Positions 1-9,331 are shown, counted from the first letter of the stretch. The stretch: 64,000 bases of DNA from Hyphomicrobiales bacterium (GCA_900468285.1 UBTF01000007.1:62001-126000), one strand, 5' to 3'. Numbers and translations: made by a program. Notes: generated by a model not told the origin, from the letters alone.

Positions 1-741
1 GCTTCGGCAGTGGATCTGGCCCGGCGCACCGAGCGGCAGGCCGCTTCCCTTGAGGAGACGGCAGCGGCGGTCGATGAGGTCAACTCCAACATGCGCAATG
101 CCGTCGATCGCGCACGTGAGGCAAACGCAATCGTTGACCAGACACACCGCAACACCGAGGAATCACTGGTCATCGTGCGCAGTGCCGTATCCGCCATGCA
201 GCGGATAGAGAATGCATCCCAGACCATCGGCAACATCACCGAAGTCATCGACTCCATTTCCTTCCAGACAAATCTGCTCGCGCTCAATGCGGGCGTTGAG
301 GCGGCGCGCGCCGGGGAAGCGGGCAAGGGCTTTGCCGTTGTTGCCCATGAGGTGCGGGAGCTGGCACAGAGATCTGCAGCGGCGGCCAAGGAAATCCGCG
401 AATTGATTGCGGTTTCATCCAGCGAAGTTGCCGCAGGCTCCAGCCTGGTTTCCAAGACCGGCGAAGCTCTGGCCAAGATCGGCAGCCAGATTTCTGACGT
501 CAGCGACCAGGTCAAGAGAATTACCCAGGCGACACAGGACCAGTCCGTTGCCATGCAGCAGATCAACAGCTCCGTCGGTGAAGTCGATCTGCTGACACAG
601 CAGAATGCTGCGATGGTGGAAGAAACCAGCGCCGCAAGCGAGCAGTTGACCGAGGAGACGGATCAGCTGCTGGCACTTCTGGCTCAGTTCCGCCTTGCCA
701 CGTCGCAGGAGGTTCACAGAGCCAACCGTTTCGCCGCGTAA
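1..741 (+). CDS. Methyl-accepting chemotaxis protein, C-terminal part (5' end outside window)
   Basis: The frame is open from base 1, so only the last 246 or so residues are present. They form the cytoplasmic signalling domain of a chemoreceptor, which controls CheA kinase through CheW. The conserved hairpin tip is visible ([20 protein letters not shown], then [16 protein letters not shown]), flanked by long heptad-like helices. No C-terminal CheR-docking pentapeptide is seen; the protein ends in RFAA. The ligand-binding part lies upstream and cannot be judged. A strong hairpin terminator follows directly. Confidence 0.95.
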   Translation, partial: ASAVDLARRTERQAASLEETAAAVDEVNSNMRNAVDRAREANAIVDQTHRNTEESLVIVRSAVSAMQRIENASQTIGNITEVIDSISFQTNLLALNAGVEAARAGEAGKGFAVVAHEVRELAQRSAAAAKEIRELIAVSSSEVAAGSSLVSKTGEALAKIGSQISDVSDQVKRITQATQDQSVAMQQINSSVGEVDLLTQQNAAMVEETSAASEQLTEETDQLLALLAQFRLATSQEVHRANRFAA

Positions 742-763
742 GCAGCAAGCGAATTCACAAGAG

Positions 764-796
764 ACGCGCGGACCCAGAAAGTCCGCGCGTTTTTTT
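764..796 (+). terminator. Rho-independent terminator after the chemoreceptor gene
   Basis: A perfect 10-bp stem (ACGCGCGGAC at 764-773 with GTCCGCGCGT at 781-790) with a 7-nt loop is followed by a T run. It closes the chemoreceptor transcript 23 bases after its stop. Confidence 0.9.
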
Positions 797-973
797 ATGC
801 GCTCACGCCGCAATAGCGCGATGGTGATGGCGAAACCGCCTCGGTCCGGCCCGATCTCTGCCGGGCGTAAAGATTGCATTCAGCCTTTTTTGATAATTTG
901 TCGTTAGTCATAGTTTTTTGGGTCTCAGGGTGGTCGCATTGTGCCTGCCCGCTTGTTTTGCGTACGGGTTCTC

Positions 974-2065
974 ATGCATCGATCGACAGTGCCAGCCTTT
1001 GTCCTAGCCTGCCTATCCATTACGGGCTGTACGTCCAGTTCAGGGCCGGAAGCCCTTGTGGCAGGCATTCCCTCCAGGGAAACCACGAGTTCGGTTACGC
1101 CGACAGCGCCAGTCCCGCAGGCAAGCGTTGGCGAAACACGCGCGCCATTGCGCGCCGAACCGGCACAGAAGGTGCTGGCCTGGGGCGGCCCCATGCCTTC
1201 CGGCTCGCCCGCTTTTGCAGCCGTGGATCAGCAGACTGCAGCAGCGCCCACATTGCCGCAACCACGCGCCTCCATCGCTCCGCAAATCGGCGCAGCCCTT
1301 CCCAATGAGCGACCCGTCCAGCTTGCAATGGCCGGAGCGCCAGCCATCAGCGCCGGGTCTGCCGTTCGCTCGCGCATCTTCAGGTCGAATTTCAGCGATG
1401 CAAAGCCGATCAATTTCGGCAAGGTCACGCCCCGCCATTTCCCCGTCCACGGTGTCGATGTCTCCCGCTGGCAGGGCAATATTGATTGGGAACGCCTTCG
1501 CTCCCGCGGTGCGAATTTCGCGTTCATCAAGGCGACCGATGGCGGCGACCATCTGGACCCCATGTTCAAGACAAACTGGAACCGCGCCAAGGCAGCGGGC
1601 GTGAAGCGTGGTGCCTACCACTTCTTCTACTGGTGCCGCGCCGCAAGCCATCAGGCCGAGTGGTTCATTCGCAACGTACCGCGTGACCCCGACGCGCTGC
1701 CGCCGGTCATCGACGTGGAATATAATGGCGAGTCCAGCTGCAAGATGCGTTTGCCCCGCGCCAAGGTTCTGGAAAAGATGCAGGTCTTCATGGACATGCT
1801 GGAGCGCCACTATGGCCAGCGGCCGATTATCTATACCGCGCCGGACTTCTACAAGGACCACCTGTCCGGTGAATTCCTGAATTACCCCTTCTGGCTGCGC
1901 GCAGTTGCCCAGCATCCGTCTCGTGTATATCCGGACCGCAAGTGGTTGTTCTGGCAGTATTCCGGTTCCGGCCTTTCGCATGGCGTGGAAGGAAAGATCG
2001 ACCTCAACGTCTTCAGTGGCAGCGAAGAAGCATGGAACAGGTGGTCGCGCGGCGGCAACGGCTGA
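974..2065 (+). CDS. GH25 family lysozyme-like lipoprotein
   Basis: About 363 residues. The start at 974 gives a compact lipoprotein signal (MHRSTVPAFVLACLSITGC) with the lipobox cysteine at residue 19; a GTG at 941 is possible but would lengthen the n-region. A low-complexity linker rich in Ala, Pro and Ser precedes a GH25 muramidase domain from about residue 157. The domain opens with GVDVSRWQG and carries the DVEYNG acidic motif near residue 248, the usual DxE catalytic pair. GH25 enzymes cleave the MurNAc-GlcNAc bond of peptidoglycan. Envelope remodelling is the likely role. It converges with the EamA gene, 11 bases away. Confidence 0.9.
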   Translation: MHRSTVPAFVLACLSITGCTSSSGPEALVAGIPSRETTSSVTPTAPVPQASVGETRAPLRAEPAQKVLAWGGPMPSGSPAFAAVDQQTAAAPTLPQPRASIAPQIGAALPNERPVQLAMAGAPAISAGSAVRSRIFRSNFSDAKPINFGKVTPRHFPVHGVDVSRWQGNIDWERLRSRGANFAFIKATDGGDHLDPMFKTNWNRAKAAGVKRGAYHFFYWCRAASHQAEWFIRNVPRDPDALPPVIDVEYNGESSCKMRLPRAKVLEKMQVFMDMLERHYGQRPIIYTAPDFYKDHLSGEFLNYPFWLRAVAQHPSRVYPDRKWLFWQYSGSGLSHGVEGKIDLNVFSGSEEAWNRWSRGGNG

Positions 2066-2076
2066 CCGCCCGCACC

Positions 2077-2940
2077 CTATTTCGAAAACTTCCTGGCACC
2101 CGCCACGCAGGCGACCACCCCGAGCGTGACGCCGACCATCGCCGCGCTGACCGGTTCGCCCAACAGCGTGGCGGCAAGCGTCAGGCCGAAGAAGGGCTGC
2201 AGCAATTGCAGTTGCCCGACGGCTGCGATCCCACCAAGCGAAAGCCCGCGATACCAGAAGATGAAGCCGATCAACATGCTGAAAAGCGAGACGTAGAACA
2301 GTCCGCCCCATGCAGCACCCGTTATATCCGAGAAGGATTGCGGCGCCAGAAACACGGCAAGCGGCAGCATGACCGGCAGCGACAGGACCAGTGCCCAGGA
2401 AATGACCTGCCAGCCGCCCAGACGTCGCGACAGCGCCGCACCTTCTGCATAGCCAAGCCCGCAAACTATCACAGCGCAGACCATGAGACCGTCTCCGACC
2501 ATGGAGCCCGCCATATCCTTAAGCAGCGCAAAGCCTGCGACGAGGATGCTTCCGAGGCAGGAAAAGAACCAGAATGCCGGGCGAGGTCTCTCACCGCCAC
2601 GCAGGACCGCGAATATTGCCGTTGCAAGCGGCAACAGCCCGATAAAGACGATGGAATGCGCGGAGGTTATTTCCCTCAGCGCCAGAGCCGTCAGCAGCGG
2701 AAAGCCGATCACCACGCCAAGTGAAACGATGGAGAGCGACACGAGGTCGGACTTCGCGGGCGCTTTTTGCCGGAATATGCACAGAATAGCCAGCGCCAGC
2801 ACGCCCGCAATGCTGGCCCGTGCAAGGGTCAGAAAGGCGGGATCGAAGCCTTCTACGGCAATACGGGTTGCGGGCAACGACCCGCTAAAGATCACCACCC
2901 CCAGAAATCCGCTCCACCAGCCGCTCGATGTCTTGCTCAT
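2077..2940 (-). CDS. EamA/DMT superfamily transporter
   Basis: About 287 residues with ten hydrophobic segments in two EamA repeats, typical of drug/metabolite exporters. The start at 2940 (MSKTSSGWW) is chosen because a GGGGAG ribosome site lies about 8 bases upstream; the open frame extends to 3000 without such support. It is divergent from the MocR-type regulator, an arrangement in which the regulator usually controls the transporter. The substrate is unknown; amino acids or vitamin B6-related compounds are guesses from the pairing. Confidence 0.88.
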   Translation of the reverse strand: MSKTSSGWWSGFLGVVIFSGSLPATRIAVEGFDPAFLTLARASIAGVLALAILCIFRQKAPAKSDLVSLSIVSLGVVIGFPLLTALALREITSAHSIVFIGLLPLATAIFAVLRGGERPRPAFWFFSCLGSILVAGFALLKDMAGSMVGDGLMVCAVIVCGLGYAEGAALSRRLGGWQVISWALVLSLPVMLPLAVFLAPQSFSDITGAAWGGLFYVSLFSMLIGFIFWYRGLSLGGIAAVGQLQLLQPFFGLTLAATLLGEPVSAAMVGVTLGVVACVAGARKFSK

Positions 2941-3003
2941 GATACCACTCCCCCTCATGCATCGGTCATGCCCCAGCCCCCATGGCCAAGACAGAGACAA
3001 TGC

Positions 3004-3027
3004 ATTACAGTTTCAAAAAACTGTAAT
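3004..3027. promoter_or_regulatory. Perfect inverted repeat between EamA and MocR genes
   Basis: ATTACAGTTT (3004-3013) and AAACTGTAAT (3018-3027) form a perfect 10-bp inverted repeat with a 4-bp spacer. It lies between the divergent starts at 2940 and 3047 and covers the ATG at 3026. It is a likely operator for autoregulation and transporter control; this role is inferred from position and symmetry. Confidence 0.6.
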
Positions 3028-3046
3028 GGTACGGGAAGCAGTACAG

Positions 3047-4465
3047 ATGCACGGAAGCAACGATGGACATAGGCAGGCGGCGCCGCGAACCCATGCGGTG
3101 ATGATGGAAATAAGGCGTCGCATCTCATCGCGTGCCCTGCTGCCGGGGGCGCGATTGCCTTCGGTCCGCAGCTTTGCCAAGTCAATGGATGTCTCCACGT
3201 CAACCGTGGTGGAGGCCTATGAGAGATTGGTCGCGGATGATGCGATCCGGTCACGCCCGGGGTCCGGTTTTTATGTTGCCAATGCCCTTGCTCCACTTTC
3301 CCTTGCCGATCTTGGACCGAGGCTTGACCGGGCGATCGATCCGTTCTGGGTATCGCGTCTTGCGCTGGAGGCAAGCGATGCGATGTCGAAGCCCGGATGC
3401 GGCTGGATGCCCGCCTCCTGGATGCCGCAGGAGGTGATGCGTCGCGCCCTGCGCAGCGCTTCACGCGGGCAGGAAGCCGATTTGAGCGACTACAGCAGTC
3501 CGCTTGGTCTTCTGCCATTCAGGGAACTCCTGTCCCGCCGCTTGGGCGAGCAGGGTGTGATGGCAGGACCAGAGCAGATCATGCTTGTCGATTCCGGCAC
3601 TCATGCCATCGATCTCCTCTGTCGTTTCCTGCTGGAGCCCGGGCAGACCGTGCTGGTGGACGATCCCTGCTACTTCAATTTTCATGCGTTGCTACGCGCC
3701 CACAGGGTAAAGGTCGTCGGCATCCCCTATCTGCGGGATGGGCCGGATGTGGCGCGGTTCGAGCAAGCGCTGAACGAGCACCAGCCGCGCCTCTACATTA
3801 CCAATTCAGCCATTCACAACCCGACCGGTTCCGTTCTTTCACCGGCGACTGCGCATCGGCTTTTGATGTTGACCGAACGGGCGGGCGTGACCGTGATCGA
3901 AGACGATATCTTTGCGGATTTCGAGGAACAGAAAGCCCCTCGCCTCGCCGCTTTCGATGGCTTGCGGCGAAGCGTGCAGATCGGCAGCTTTTCCAAAACG
4001 CTCTCGGCTTCAGCCCGCTGCGGATATATTGCAGCGCCACGTGACTGGATCGAGCCACTGACGGACATCAAGATTGCGACCGCATTTTCCGGAAACCGCA
4101 TCAATGAGACGATCGTCTTCAGCGCGCTCAAGGACACGCAGTATCGCCGCCACATGGAAAGCGTCAAAATGCGGCTGTCACGGGCCCGGCTGCGGGTTTC
4201 TTCGCAGTTGAGCGACGTCGGCATCATGCCCTGGATGGAGCCTGCGGCCGGTATTTTCCTGTGGTGTCGGCTGCCTTCCGGCATCGATGCCGCAGCGGTT
4301 GCACGTCACGCCCTGACGAAGAACATGGTGCTTGCCCCCGGAAATATCTTCAGCCAGGGGCAAACATCATCGGGCTTCATGCGCTTCAATGTTTCGCAAT
4401 GTGATCATCCTGAGATGATAAAAATCCTCAAGGAGGGGATAGCGGCCGCGCAGTGCTCTTCCTGA
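3047..4465 (+). CDS. MocR/PdxR-type GntR regulator with aminotransferase-like domain
   Basis: About 472 residues from the ATG at 3047, which has GGGAAG 8 bases upstream; an ATG at 3026 is an alternative but lies inside the inverted repeat. The N-terminus is a GntR winged helix (LPSVRSFAKSMDVSTSTVVEAYERL). A fold-type I PLP-dependent aminotransferase domain follows, with the lysine motif SFSKTLSASARCGY and a substrate loop NPTG retained. Such regulators sense PLP or amino acids. The gene is divergent from the EamA transporter, its probable target. Confidence 0.92.
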   Translation: MHGSNDGHRQAAPRTHAVMMEIRRRISSRALLPGARLPSVRSFAKSMDVSTSTVVEAYERLVADDAIRSRPGSGFYVANALAPLSLADLGPRLDRAIDPFWVSRLALEASDAMSKPGCGWMPASWMPQEVMRRALRSASRGQEADLSDYSSPLGLLPFRELLSRRLGEQGVMAGPEQIMLVDSGTHAIDLLCRFLLEPGQTVLVDDPCYFNFHALLRAHRVKVVGIPYLRDGPDVARFEQALNEHQPRLYITNSAIHNPTGSVLSPATAHRLLMLTERAGVTVIEDDIFADFEEQKAPRLAAFDGLRRSVQIGSFSKTLSASARCGYIAAPRDWIEPLTDIKIATAFSGNRINETIVFSALKDTQYRRHMESVKMRLSRARLRVSSQLSDVGIMPWMEPAAGIFLWCRLPSGIDAAAVARHALTKNMVLAPGNIFSQGQTSSGFMRFNVSQCDHPEMIKILKEGIAAAQCSS

Positions 4466-4546
4466 GGGTATATTTCGTCTTTCTCACGTATCTGGAACAA
4501 ATTTAGAAGATGCGCATTTTCTCACCACAGCAAGAGGAGAGAAAAC

Positions 4547-4861
4547 ATGACTTTTGACCCTAACATGCCACGCGATCCCAACCTGAGACCTGACCGCCCT
4601 GAACTGCGCACAACGCCCGAAGCGGCGCGCAAGTCCGCAGGCTGGGCACCTTGGGCAGCCATCATCGCCGTTCTCCTGGTAGGCGGCTTCATCTGGATGC
4701 AGATGAGCGCACCGTCCACGACGGACCCGACCACGACGTCCTCGACGACGGCACCGGCAGCAACCGAGCAGGCACCTGCACCGGCACCGATGACGCCAGC
4801 AGCGCCTAACAATACGGCTCCTGCCTCGCCGAACACTGGTGGCACGTCCACACAGCCGTAA
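4547..4861 (+). CDS. Small single-pass membrane protein with Pro/Thr/Ala-rich tail
   Basis: A 104-residue protein of unknown function. An N-terminal cytoplasmic stretch of about 32 residues with Pro and Arg leads into one transmembrane segment (WAAIIAVLLVGGFIWMQM). A low-complexity tail rich in Thr, Ala and Pro follows, probably periplasmic. The start has an AGAGGAGAG site just upstream. The gene has its own terminator. Similar small proteins are common in rhizobia, but no family function is recognised. Confidence 0.8.
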   Translation: MTFDPNMPRDPNLRPDRPELRTTPEAARKSAGWAPWAAIIAVLLVGGFIWMQMSAPSTTDPTTTSSTTAPAATEQAPAPAPMTPAAPNNTAPASPNTGGTSTQP

Positions 4862-4882
4862 CAGCGTAGTGTTATAAATACG

Positions 4883-4920
4883 AAAGAGCCGCTTGCGACA
4901 TGCAAGCGGCTCTTTTCGTT
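4883..4920. terminator. Bidirectional hairpin terminator between the small membrane gene and lepA
   Basis: A 14-bp stem (4883-4896 with 4902-4915) has a 5-nt loop and T-rich flanks on both strands. It lies between two convergent genes and probably ends both transcripts. Confidence 0.88.
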
Positions 4921-4967
4921 TGGCACATGCCTTTGCGGCGCGTTGAATAGTCGCGAGGTTTTGAGCC

Positions 4968-6794
4968 TCAGTCGTCCTTCATCTTCAGAGCTGCAATGAA
5001 GGCTTCCTGCGGAATATCGACCTTACCGAACTGGCGCATCCGCTTCTTGCCTTCCTTCTGCTTGTCCAGAAGTTTGCGCTTACGCGTGGCGTCACCGCCA
5101 TAGCACTTGGCGGTTACGTCTTTGCGCATCGCAGAAATCGTTTCGCGGGCGATCACGTTGCTGCCGATGGCGGCCTGAATGGGGATCTTGAACATGTGAC
5201 GCGGAATGAGATCCTTGAGCTTCTCGCACATGTCGCGGCCACGCTTTTCCGCAGCCATGCGGTGCACGAGCATGGACAGCGCGTCGACCGGCTCTCCATT
5301 GACCATGATCGACATTTTCACGAGATTACCTTCGCGGTAGCCATCCAGATGATAATCGAAGGATGCGTAACCCTTGGAGATGGATTTCAGCCTGTCGTAG
5401 AAATCGAAGACGACTTCGTTCAAGGGCAGCTCATAGGTGATCATCGCACGCTTGCCGACATAGGTCAGCTCGGTCTGAATGCCGCGACGGTCCTGGCAGA
5501 GCTTGAGAATACCACCGAGATAATCATCCGGCGTCAGGATCGTTGCCTTGATCCAGGGCTCGCGAATTTCCGCAATCTTGACGACATCAGGCATGTCAGC
5601 AGGATTGTGCAACTCGCGCTCGGAACCGTCCGTCATCGTCAGCTGGTAAACAACCGATGGAGCGGTTGCGATGAGATCGAGATCGAACTCACGCTCGAGA
5701 CGTTCCTGAATGATTTCAAGGTGAAGCAGGCCGAGGAAGCCGCAGCGGAAGCCGAAACCGAGCGCCGCAGACGATTCCATTTCGAACGAGAAGGATGCGT
5801 CATTGAGGCGAAGCTTGCCCATGGCGGCGCGCAGATCTTCGAAATCGGCGGCATCGACCGGGAACAGGCCGCAGAAGACCACGGGCTGCGCGGGCTTGAA
5901 GCCTGGCAACGCCTTGGCCGTCGGGCGCTTGTCTTCAGTGATCGTATCGCCAACACGGGTATCGGCCACTTCCTTGATGGAACCGGTGATGAAACCGATT
6001 TCGCCCGGACCGAGACTGTCGACCGCGACCATCTTAGGCGTGAGAACGCCGACGCGTTCCACCTGATATTTTGCATCCGTGCCCATCATGCGGATGGTCT
6101 GGCCCTTGGTCAGGACGCCATCGAGCACGCGCACGAGAACCATGACGCCAAGATAGGTGTCGTACCAGCTGTCAACCAGCAGGGCCTTGAGCGGACCCTT
6201 TTCACCAAGTTCGCTCTTGGGCGCCGGCAGCTGATGCACGATGGCTTCCAGCACATCTGGAATTCCAAGACCGGTCTTTGCAGAAATGAGGACCGCCTGC
6301 GAAGCATCGATACCGATGACCTCTTCGATCTGTTCCTTGATCCTCTCAGGCTCGGCGGCGGGCAGATCGATCTTGTTGAGAACGGTCACCAGCTCATGAT
6401 TGTTGTCAATCGCCTGATAGACATTGGCCAGCGTCTGCGCCTCGACGCCCTGAGAGGCATCGACAACCAGCAACGAGCCTTCGCAGGCCGAAAGCGAGCG
6501 CGAGACTTCATAGGCAAAGTCGACGTGGCCGGGGGTGTCGATGAGGTTCAGAACGTAGGTTTCGCCGTTATTCGCCTTGTAATGCAGGCGCACGGTCTGT
6601 GCCTTGATCGTGATGCCGCGTTCCCGCTCGATGTCCATGTTGTCGAGCACCTGCTCGGACATGTCGCGCTCGGCAAGCCCGCCCGTCGACTGGATCAACC
6701 GGTCGGCAAGGGTCGATTTGCCATGGTCGATATGGGCGACGATGGAGAAGTTGCGGATATGGTCAAGCGGTGTGCGGGTCGATTGTGTGCTCAT
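4968..6794 (-). CDS. lepA: Elongation factor 4 (LepA), ribosome-associated GTPase
   Basis: A full-length 608-residue LepA/EF4. The P-loop AHIDHGKST lies at residues 19-27, followed by the RGITIK switch I, the DTPGHVDF switch II, NKID specificity motif and SAKTG. Elongation-factor domains II, III and V and the unique C-terminal domain ending in KMKDD follow. EF4 acts on translating or initiating ribosomes and can back-translocate tRNAs. The gene stands alone in this orientation, with lep absent next to it. Confidence 0.98.
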   Translation of the reverse strand: MSTQSTRTPLDHIRNFSIVAHIDHGKSTLADRLIQSTGGLAERDMSEQVLDNMDIERERGITIKAQTVRLHYKANNGETYVLNLIDTPGHVDFAYEVSRSLSACEGSLLVVDASQGVEAQTLANVYQAIDNNHELVTVLNKIDLPAAEPERIKEQIEEVIGIDASQAVLISAKTGLGIPDVLEAIVHQLPAPKSELGEKGPLKALLVDSWYDTYLGVMVLVRVLDGVLTKGQTIRMMGTDAKYQVERVGVLTPKMVAVDSLGPGEIGFITGSIKEVADTRVGDTITEDKRPTAKALPGFKPAQPVVFCGLFPVDAADFEDLRAAMGKLRLNDASFSFEMESSAALGFGFRCGFLGLLHLEIIQERLEREFDLDLIATAPSVVYQLTMTDGSERELHNPADMPDVVKIAEIREPWIKATILTPDDYLGGILKLCQDRRGIQTELTYVGKRAMITYELPLNEVVFDFYDRLKSISKGYASFDYHLDGYREGNLVKMSIMVNGEPVDALSMLVHRMAAEKRGRDMCEKLKDLIPRHMFKIPIQAAIGSNVIARETISAMRKDVTAKCYGGDATRKRKLLDKQKEGKKRMRQFGKVDIPQEAFIAALKMKDD

Positions 6795-6968
6795 GCTCCG
6801 CGCTATAGCAGGGGCTCTTGCGCCGGAAAAGCGGGAATTTGGTTAAAAGCCTTTAAAGTTGGGCTTTTCCAGTCGGTAACGCAGCTTAAGGGCCGCGAAA
6901 TGAGTGCAGTCGAGACCCGCATCAAATACAGTTTCTGTATCTGCCACGATTTTCCACGATCCGGGATA

Positions 6969-6999
6969 TTGACTCCATCATATGAGATAAATAATCTCA
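6969..6999 (+). promoter_or_regulatory. Probable promoter with overlapping inverted repeat for the XRE regulator
   Basis: TTGACT (6969-6974) and TAATCT (6992-6997) are spaced by 17 bp, close to sigma-70 consensus. An inverted repeat TGAGAT-N5-ATCTCA (6983-6999) covers the -10 box and is a plausible autoregulatory operator. Transcription would start near 7004, at or beside the start codon. Confidence 0.55.
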
Positions 7000-7000
7000 C

Positions 7001-7582
7001 ATGATGGAAAACGAAACCGGTACATTCGAGCGCTCCATCGCAGAGCGGATCAAGCATTTGCGCATTGAGGGCAACCTCACGCTGGACCAGTTGGCGAGCG
7101 CGTCCGGCGTCAGCCGCGCCATGATTTCCCGCATCGAGAGGGGAGAGGCAAGCCCCACCGCAGCACTTCTTGCGCGCATCTGTGCGGCTCTCGGTCTCTC
7201 GCTTTCCGGCTTTTTTGCCGAGGATGACGAGGTCGTATCGCCAATGGTCAGGCGTGCAGACCAACCCACATGGCAGGACCCCGAGACGGGCTACATACGT
7301 CGCGCCATTTCTCCTCCCCGAGTTGGCTCCGATGTCGATATTGTCGAGGTGCATCTTCCTGCCCATGCCAGGGTCAGCTTCCCCCCTCACACGGCCAGTC
7401 GCGGCATGACGCAATATGTCTGGCTGCTGGAAGGCGCGCTGAAGATGACGACCGGCGACGAAGAATACCTGATGTCCGCTGGCGATTGCCTTTTCATGCC
7501 GGTGGGCGACGGACACACATTCCACAACCCGTCCGACACAGCCGCCCGCTACGCCGTGGTGCTGGACCAGCGCAAGCGCTGA
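7001..7582 (+). CDS. XRE-family regulator with C-terminal cupin sensor
   Basis: A 193-residue protein. Residues 12-66 form an XRE helix-turn-helix (LTLDQLASASGVSRAMISRIERG). The C-terminal half is a cupin (WLLEGALKMTTGDEEYLMSAGDCLFMPVGDGHTFHNP), expected to bind a small ligand. The layout is that of the regulators which control amino acid or polyamine genes. The start ATGATG has no ribosome site and lies next to the predicted -10 box, so the mRNA may be leaderless. The GNAT gene begins 19 bases downstream and is probably co-transcribed. Confidence 0.9.
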   Translation: MMENETGTFERSIAERIKHLRIEGNLTLDQLASASGVSRAMISRIERGEASPTAALLARICAALGLSLSGFFAEDDEVVSPMVRRADQPTWQDPETGYIRRAISPPRVGSDVDIVEVHLPAHARVSFPPHTASRGMTQYVWLLEGALKMTTGDEEYLMSAGDCLFMPVGDGHTFHNPSDTAARYAVVLDQRKR

Positions 7583-7601
7583 CATTGCAAGGAGAGATAA
7601 A

Positions 7602-8159
7602 ATGGCAACAATCCGGATGTTGAACAGCGAAGAAACACTCTCGGCGCTGCCCGATCTGTGCGACATCCTGTCGGACTGCGTGAATGGTGGCGCATCGGTG
7701 GGCTTCATGCTGCCCTTCACCGACAGGGAAGCGACAGCCTTCTGGCAAAAGGTGGCAAAGTCCGTCGGCAACGGTGACACAATCCACGTTGCTGCGGAAA
7801 TGGATGGGAAAATTGTCGGCACCGTGCAGGTGGGTCTGGCCGATAAGCCCAACCAGCCGCACCGTGGCGACCTGATGAAACTTCTGGTGCACCGCCGCGC
7901 GCGCGGCCTTGGCCTTTCGCGCAAACTGACCGAACGGGCAGAAGCCGAGGCGGTGGCAAAAGGCCGGACGCTTCTGGTGCTGGACACCGCAACCGGCAGC
8001 GAAGCCGAGGCGATCTACCCGAGGCTCGGATGGCAACATGTGGGTATCATCCCCGACTATGCGCTTTTTCCGGATGGGCGTTATTGCGACACGACGATAT
8101 TCTACAAGCGGATCGGTCAGGTCGGGTCGCAATTGCCACTGCAAAAAACCGACGGCTGA
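7602..8159 (+). CDS. GNAT-family N-acetyltransferase
   Basis: A 185-residue protein with the GNAT fold. The acetyl-CoA loop is visible as VHRRARGLGLSRKL near residue 95, and the late strand reads YPRLGWQHVGIIPDYAL. A good AAGGAGA site precedes the ATG. Members of this group acetylate small amines, amino acids or toxins; the substrate here cannot be told. It follows the XRE-cupin regulator closely, which suggests regulated co-expression. Confidence 0.88.
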   Translation: MATIRMLNSEETLSALPDLCDILSDCVNGGASVGFMLPFTDREATAFWQKVAKSVGNGDTIHVAAEMDGKIVGTVQVGLADKPNQPHRGDLMKLLVHRRARGLGLSRKLTERAEAEAVAKGRTLLVLDTATGSEAEAIYPRLGWQHVGIIPDYALFPDGRYCDTTIFYKRIGQVGSQLPLQKTDG

Positions 8160-8195
8160 ACAGCCCTGTTACAAAACACCCTGAAGAGGACGGCC

Positions 8196-8507
8196 ATGTC
8201 AGACGAAGCACCCAAGCCCCGGATTTCCATCATCTATTGTACCCAGTGCAACTGGCTGCTTCGCTCCGCCTGGATGGCGCAGGAATTGCTGCACACATTT
8301 TCCGACAGCCTTTCGGAAGTGGCACTGATTCCAGCGACCGGCGGGCGCTTTGAAATCCTTGTTGACGGTGACGTCATCTGGGAACGCAAGCGCGACGGCG
8401 GATTTCCGGGACCGAAGGACCTCAAACAGCGTGTGCGAGATGTCATCGAACCAGACCGCGACCTTGGCCACCTGGACCGATCCAACAGTGACGGAGCCGA
8501 CGGCTGA
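8196..8507 (+). CDS. SelT/SelW/SelH (Rdx) family thioredoxin-like protein
   Basis: A 103-residue protein with the CxxC redox motif CTQC at residues 15-18, followed by the typical LLRSAWMAQELL helix and the GGRFEILVDGDVIWERKRDGG strand and turn. In animals the second cysteine is selenocysteine; here both are cysteine and no in-frame TGA occurs. Family members are thought to bind redox partners, but no bacterial role is settled. It may be co-transcribed with the GNAT gene 36 bases upstream. Confidence 0.9.
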   Translation: MSDEAPKPRISIIYCTQCNWLLRSAWMAQELLHTFSDSLSEVALIPATGGRFEILVDGDVIWERKRDGGFPGPKDLKQRVRDVIEPDRDLGHLDRSNSDGADG

Positions 8508-8653
8508 TTCTGGCCAAGGGTGGGGCCGCGCATGGGGACCACCCCCTTACCGCTTTCCACAATCAGTTTTTCTGCTGAAAAATCAAAGATCGTCACAAAA
8601 CTTCAAAATCTCTGTTGACACCAGACGGCTGCCCCCGTACATGGCTCCTCGTC

Positions 8654-8740
8654 GCCCAGATGGCGGAATTGGTAGACGCGCCAGCTTCAGGTGCTGGTAC
8701 TCGAAAGGGTGTGGAGGTTCGAGTCCTCTTCTGGGCACCA
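8654..8740 (+). tRNA. tRNA-Leu (anticodon CAG)
   Basis: The acceptor arms GCCCAGA (8654-8660) and TCTGGGC (8730-8736) pair perfectly, with discriminator A at 8737 and an encoded CCA at 8738-8740. The anticodon stem CCAGC/GCTGG encloses the loop TTCAGGT, giving anticodon CAG at 8688-8690, which reads CUG codons. The long variable arm and the GGTTCGAGTCC T-arm fit a class II leucine tRNA. Confidence 0.97.
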
Positions 8741-8911
8741 TTCCATTTTGATCTTAGCCAGATCAACAACTTACCGAAATTGCAACAGTGAAAATCGCCC
8801 GCCGGGCGGACGTCACGCGTTGCTTTTTCCAGCCGTGCAACAGGCATCGCTTCCACGACCGCGCGCTTTTCCGGCAGGGCTTCGTTCTCACGTTAAATCA
8901 GTAAAATTGGC

Positions 8912-9331
8912 CTATTGGCTCGCGCTGGTTCCTGCAGATGCGCTCTCGTTGGGAGAGTGCTCTTCGCAATTGGGCGTGCAGGACAGAACGGTCCGCGCCG
9001 TCTGGCGAAAGACGCGCACGGTGTTGCCTTCATCGATGGAAACGATGACCCGCTCGTCCACGATGGCATTGCCCTGCGCATCCAGAAGAACGAGATTGGT
9101 CGTACCGAAGCTGCGGCCTGTCAGCACAATGGTGCGGGCATCTGCCACGGTCGCATCTGCCACCTTGGAATTGCCGATAATGACCTTGCTGACGGGTCTA
9201 TCCAGCTTCAGGACGCGCGCATGGTTCATGGACACACGCAGCATTTCATCACTTGCCAGGACCGCGGTGGCCGGCATTGCGGCAAGCACGGTCAGAACAA
9301 CAGCGATTCGAGCCTTGGAAGCGGACGACAT
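8912..9331 (-). CDS. Secreted protein with secretin/pilus-type N-terminal domain
   Basis: A 139-residue protein with a signal peptide (cleavage near AVLA-SDE). The mature part matches the small N-terminal domain found before CpaC-type secretins: a motif of the form LDRPVSKVIIGNSKVADA, then GRSFGTTNLVLLD. The secretin barrel is absent. It is divergent from the Flp pilin gene, so a periplasmic accessory role in Tad pilus assembly or secretin piloting is plausible. The C-terminal 30 residues carry two cysteines and a Ser/Ala-rich tail. Confidence 0.85.
   Translation of the reverse strand: MSSASKARIAVVLTVLAAMPATAVLASDEMLRVSMNHARVLKLDRPVSKVIIGNSKVADATVADARTIVLTGRSFGTTNLVLLDAQGNAIVDERVIVSIDEGNTVRVFRQTARTVLSCTPNCEEHSPNESASAGTSASQ

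Noticed and set aside
2483-3046. N-terminal extension of the MocR regulator to 2483
   Set aside because: It would lie antisense over the EamA gene and cross the promoter region; the family start fits 3047.
5196-7004. A 602-codon open frame on the plus strand across lepA
   Set aside because: It is the antisense shadow of lepA; the protein is rich in His, Arg and Asp with no domain, while lepA has every EF4 motif.
8790-8808. Terminator for the secretin-N protein gene
   Set aside because: The stem is only five pairs with a three-base loop, too weak to list although Ts follow on the minus strand.
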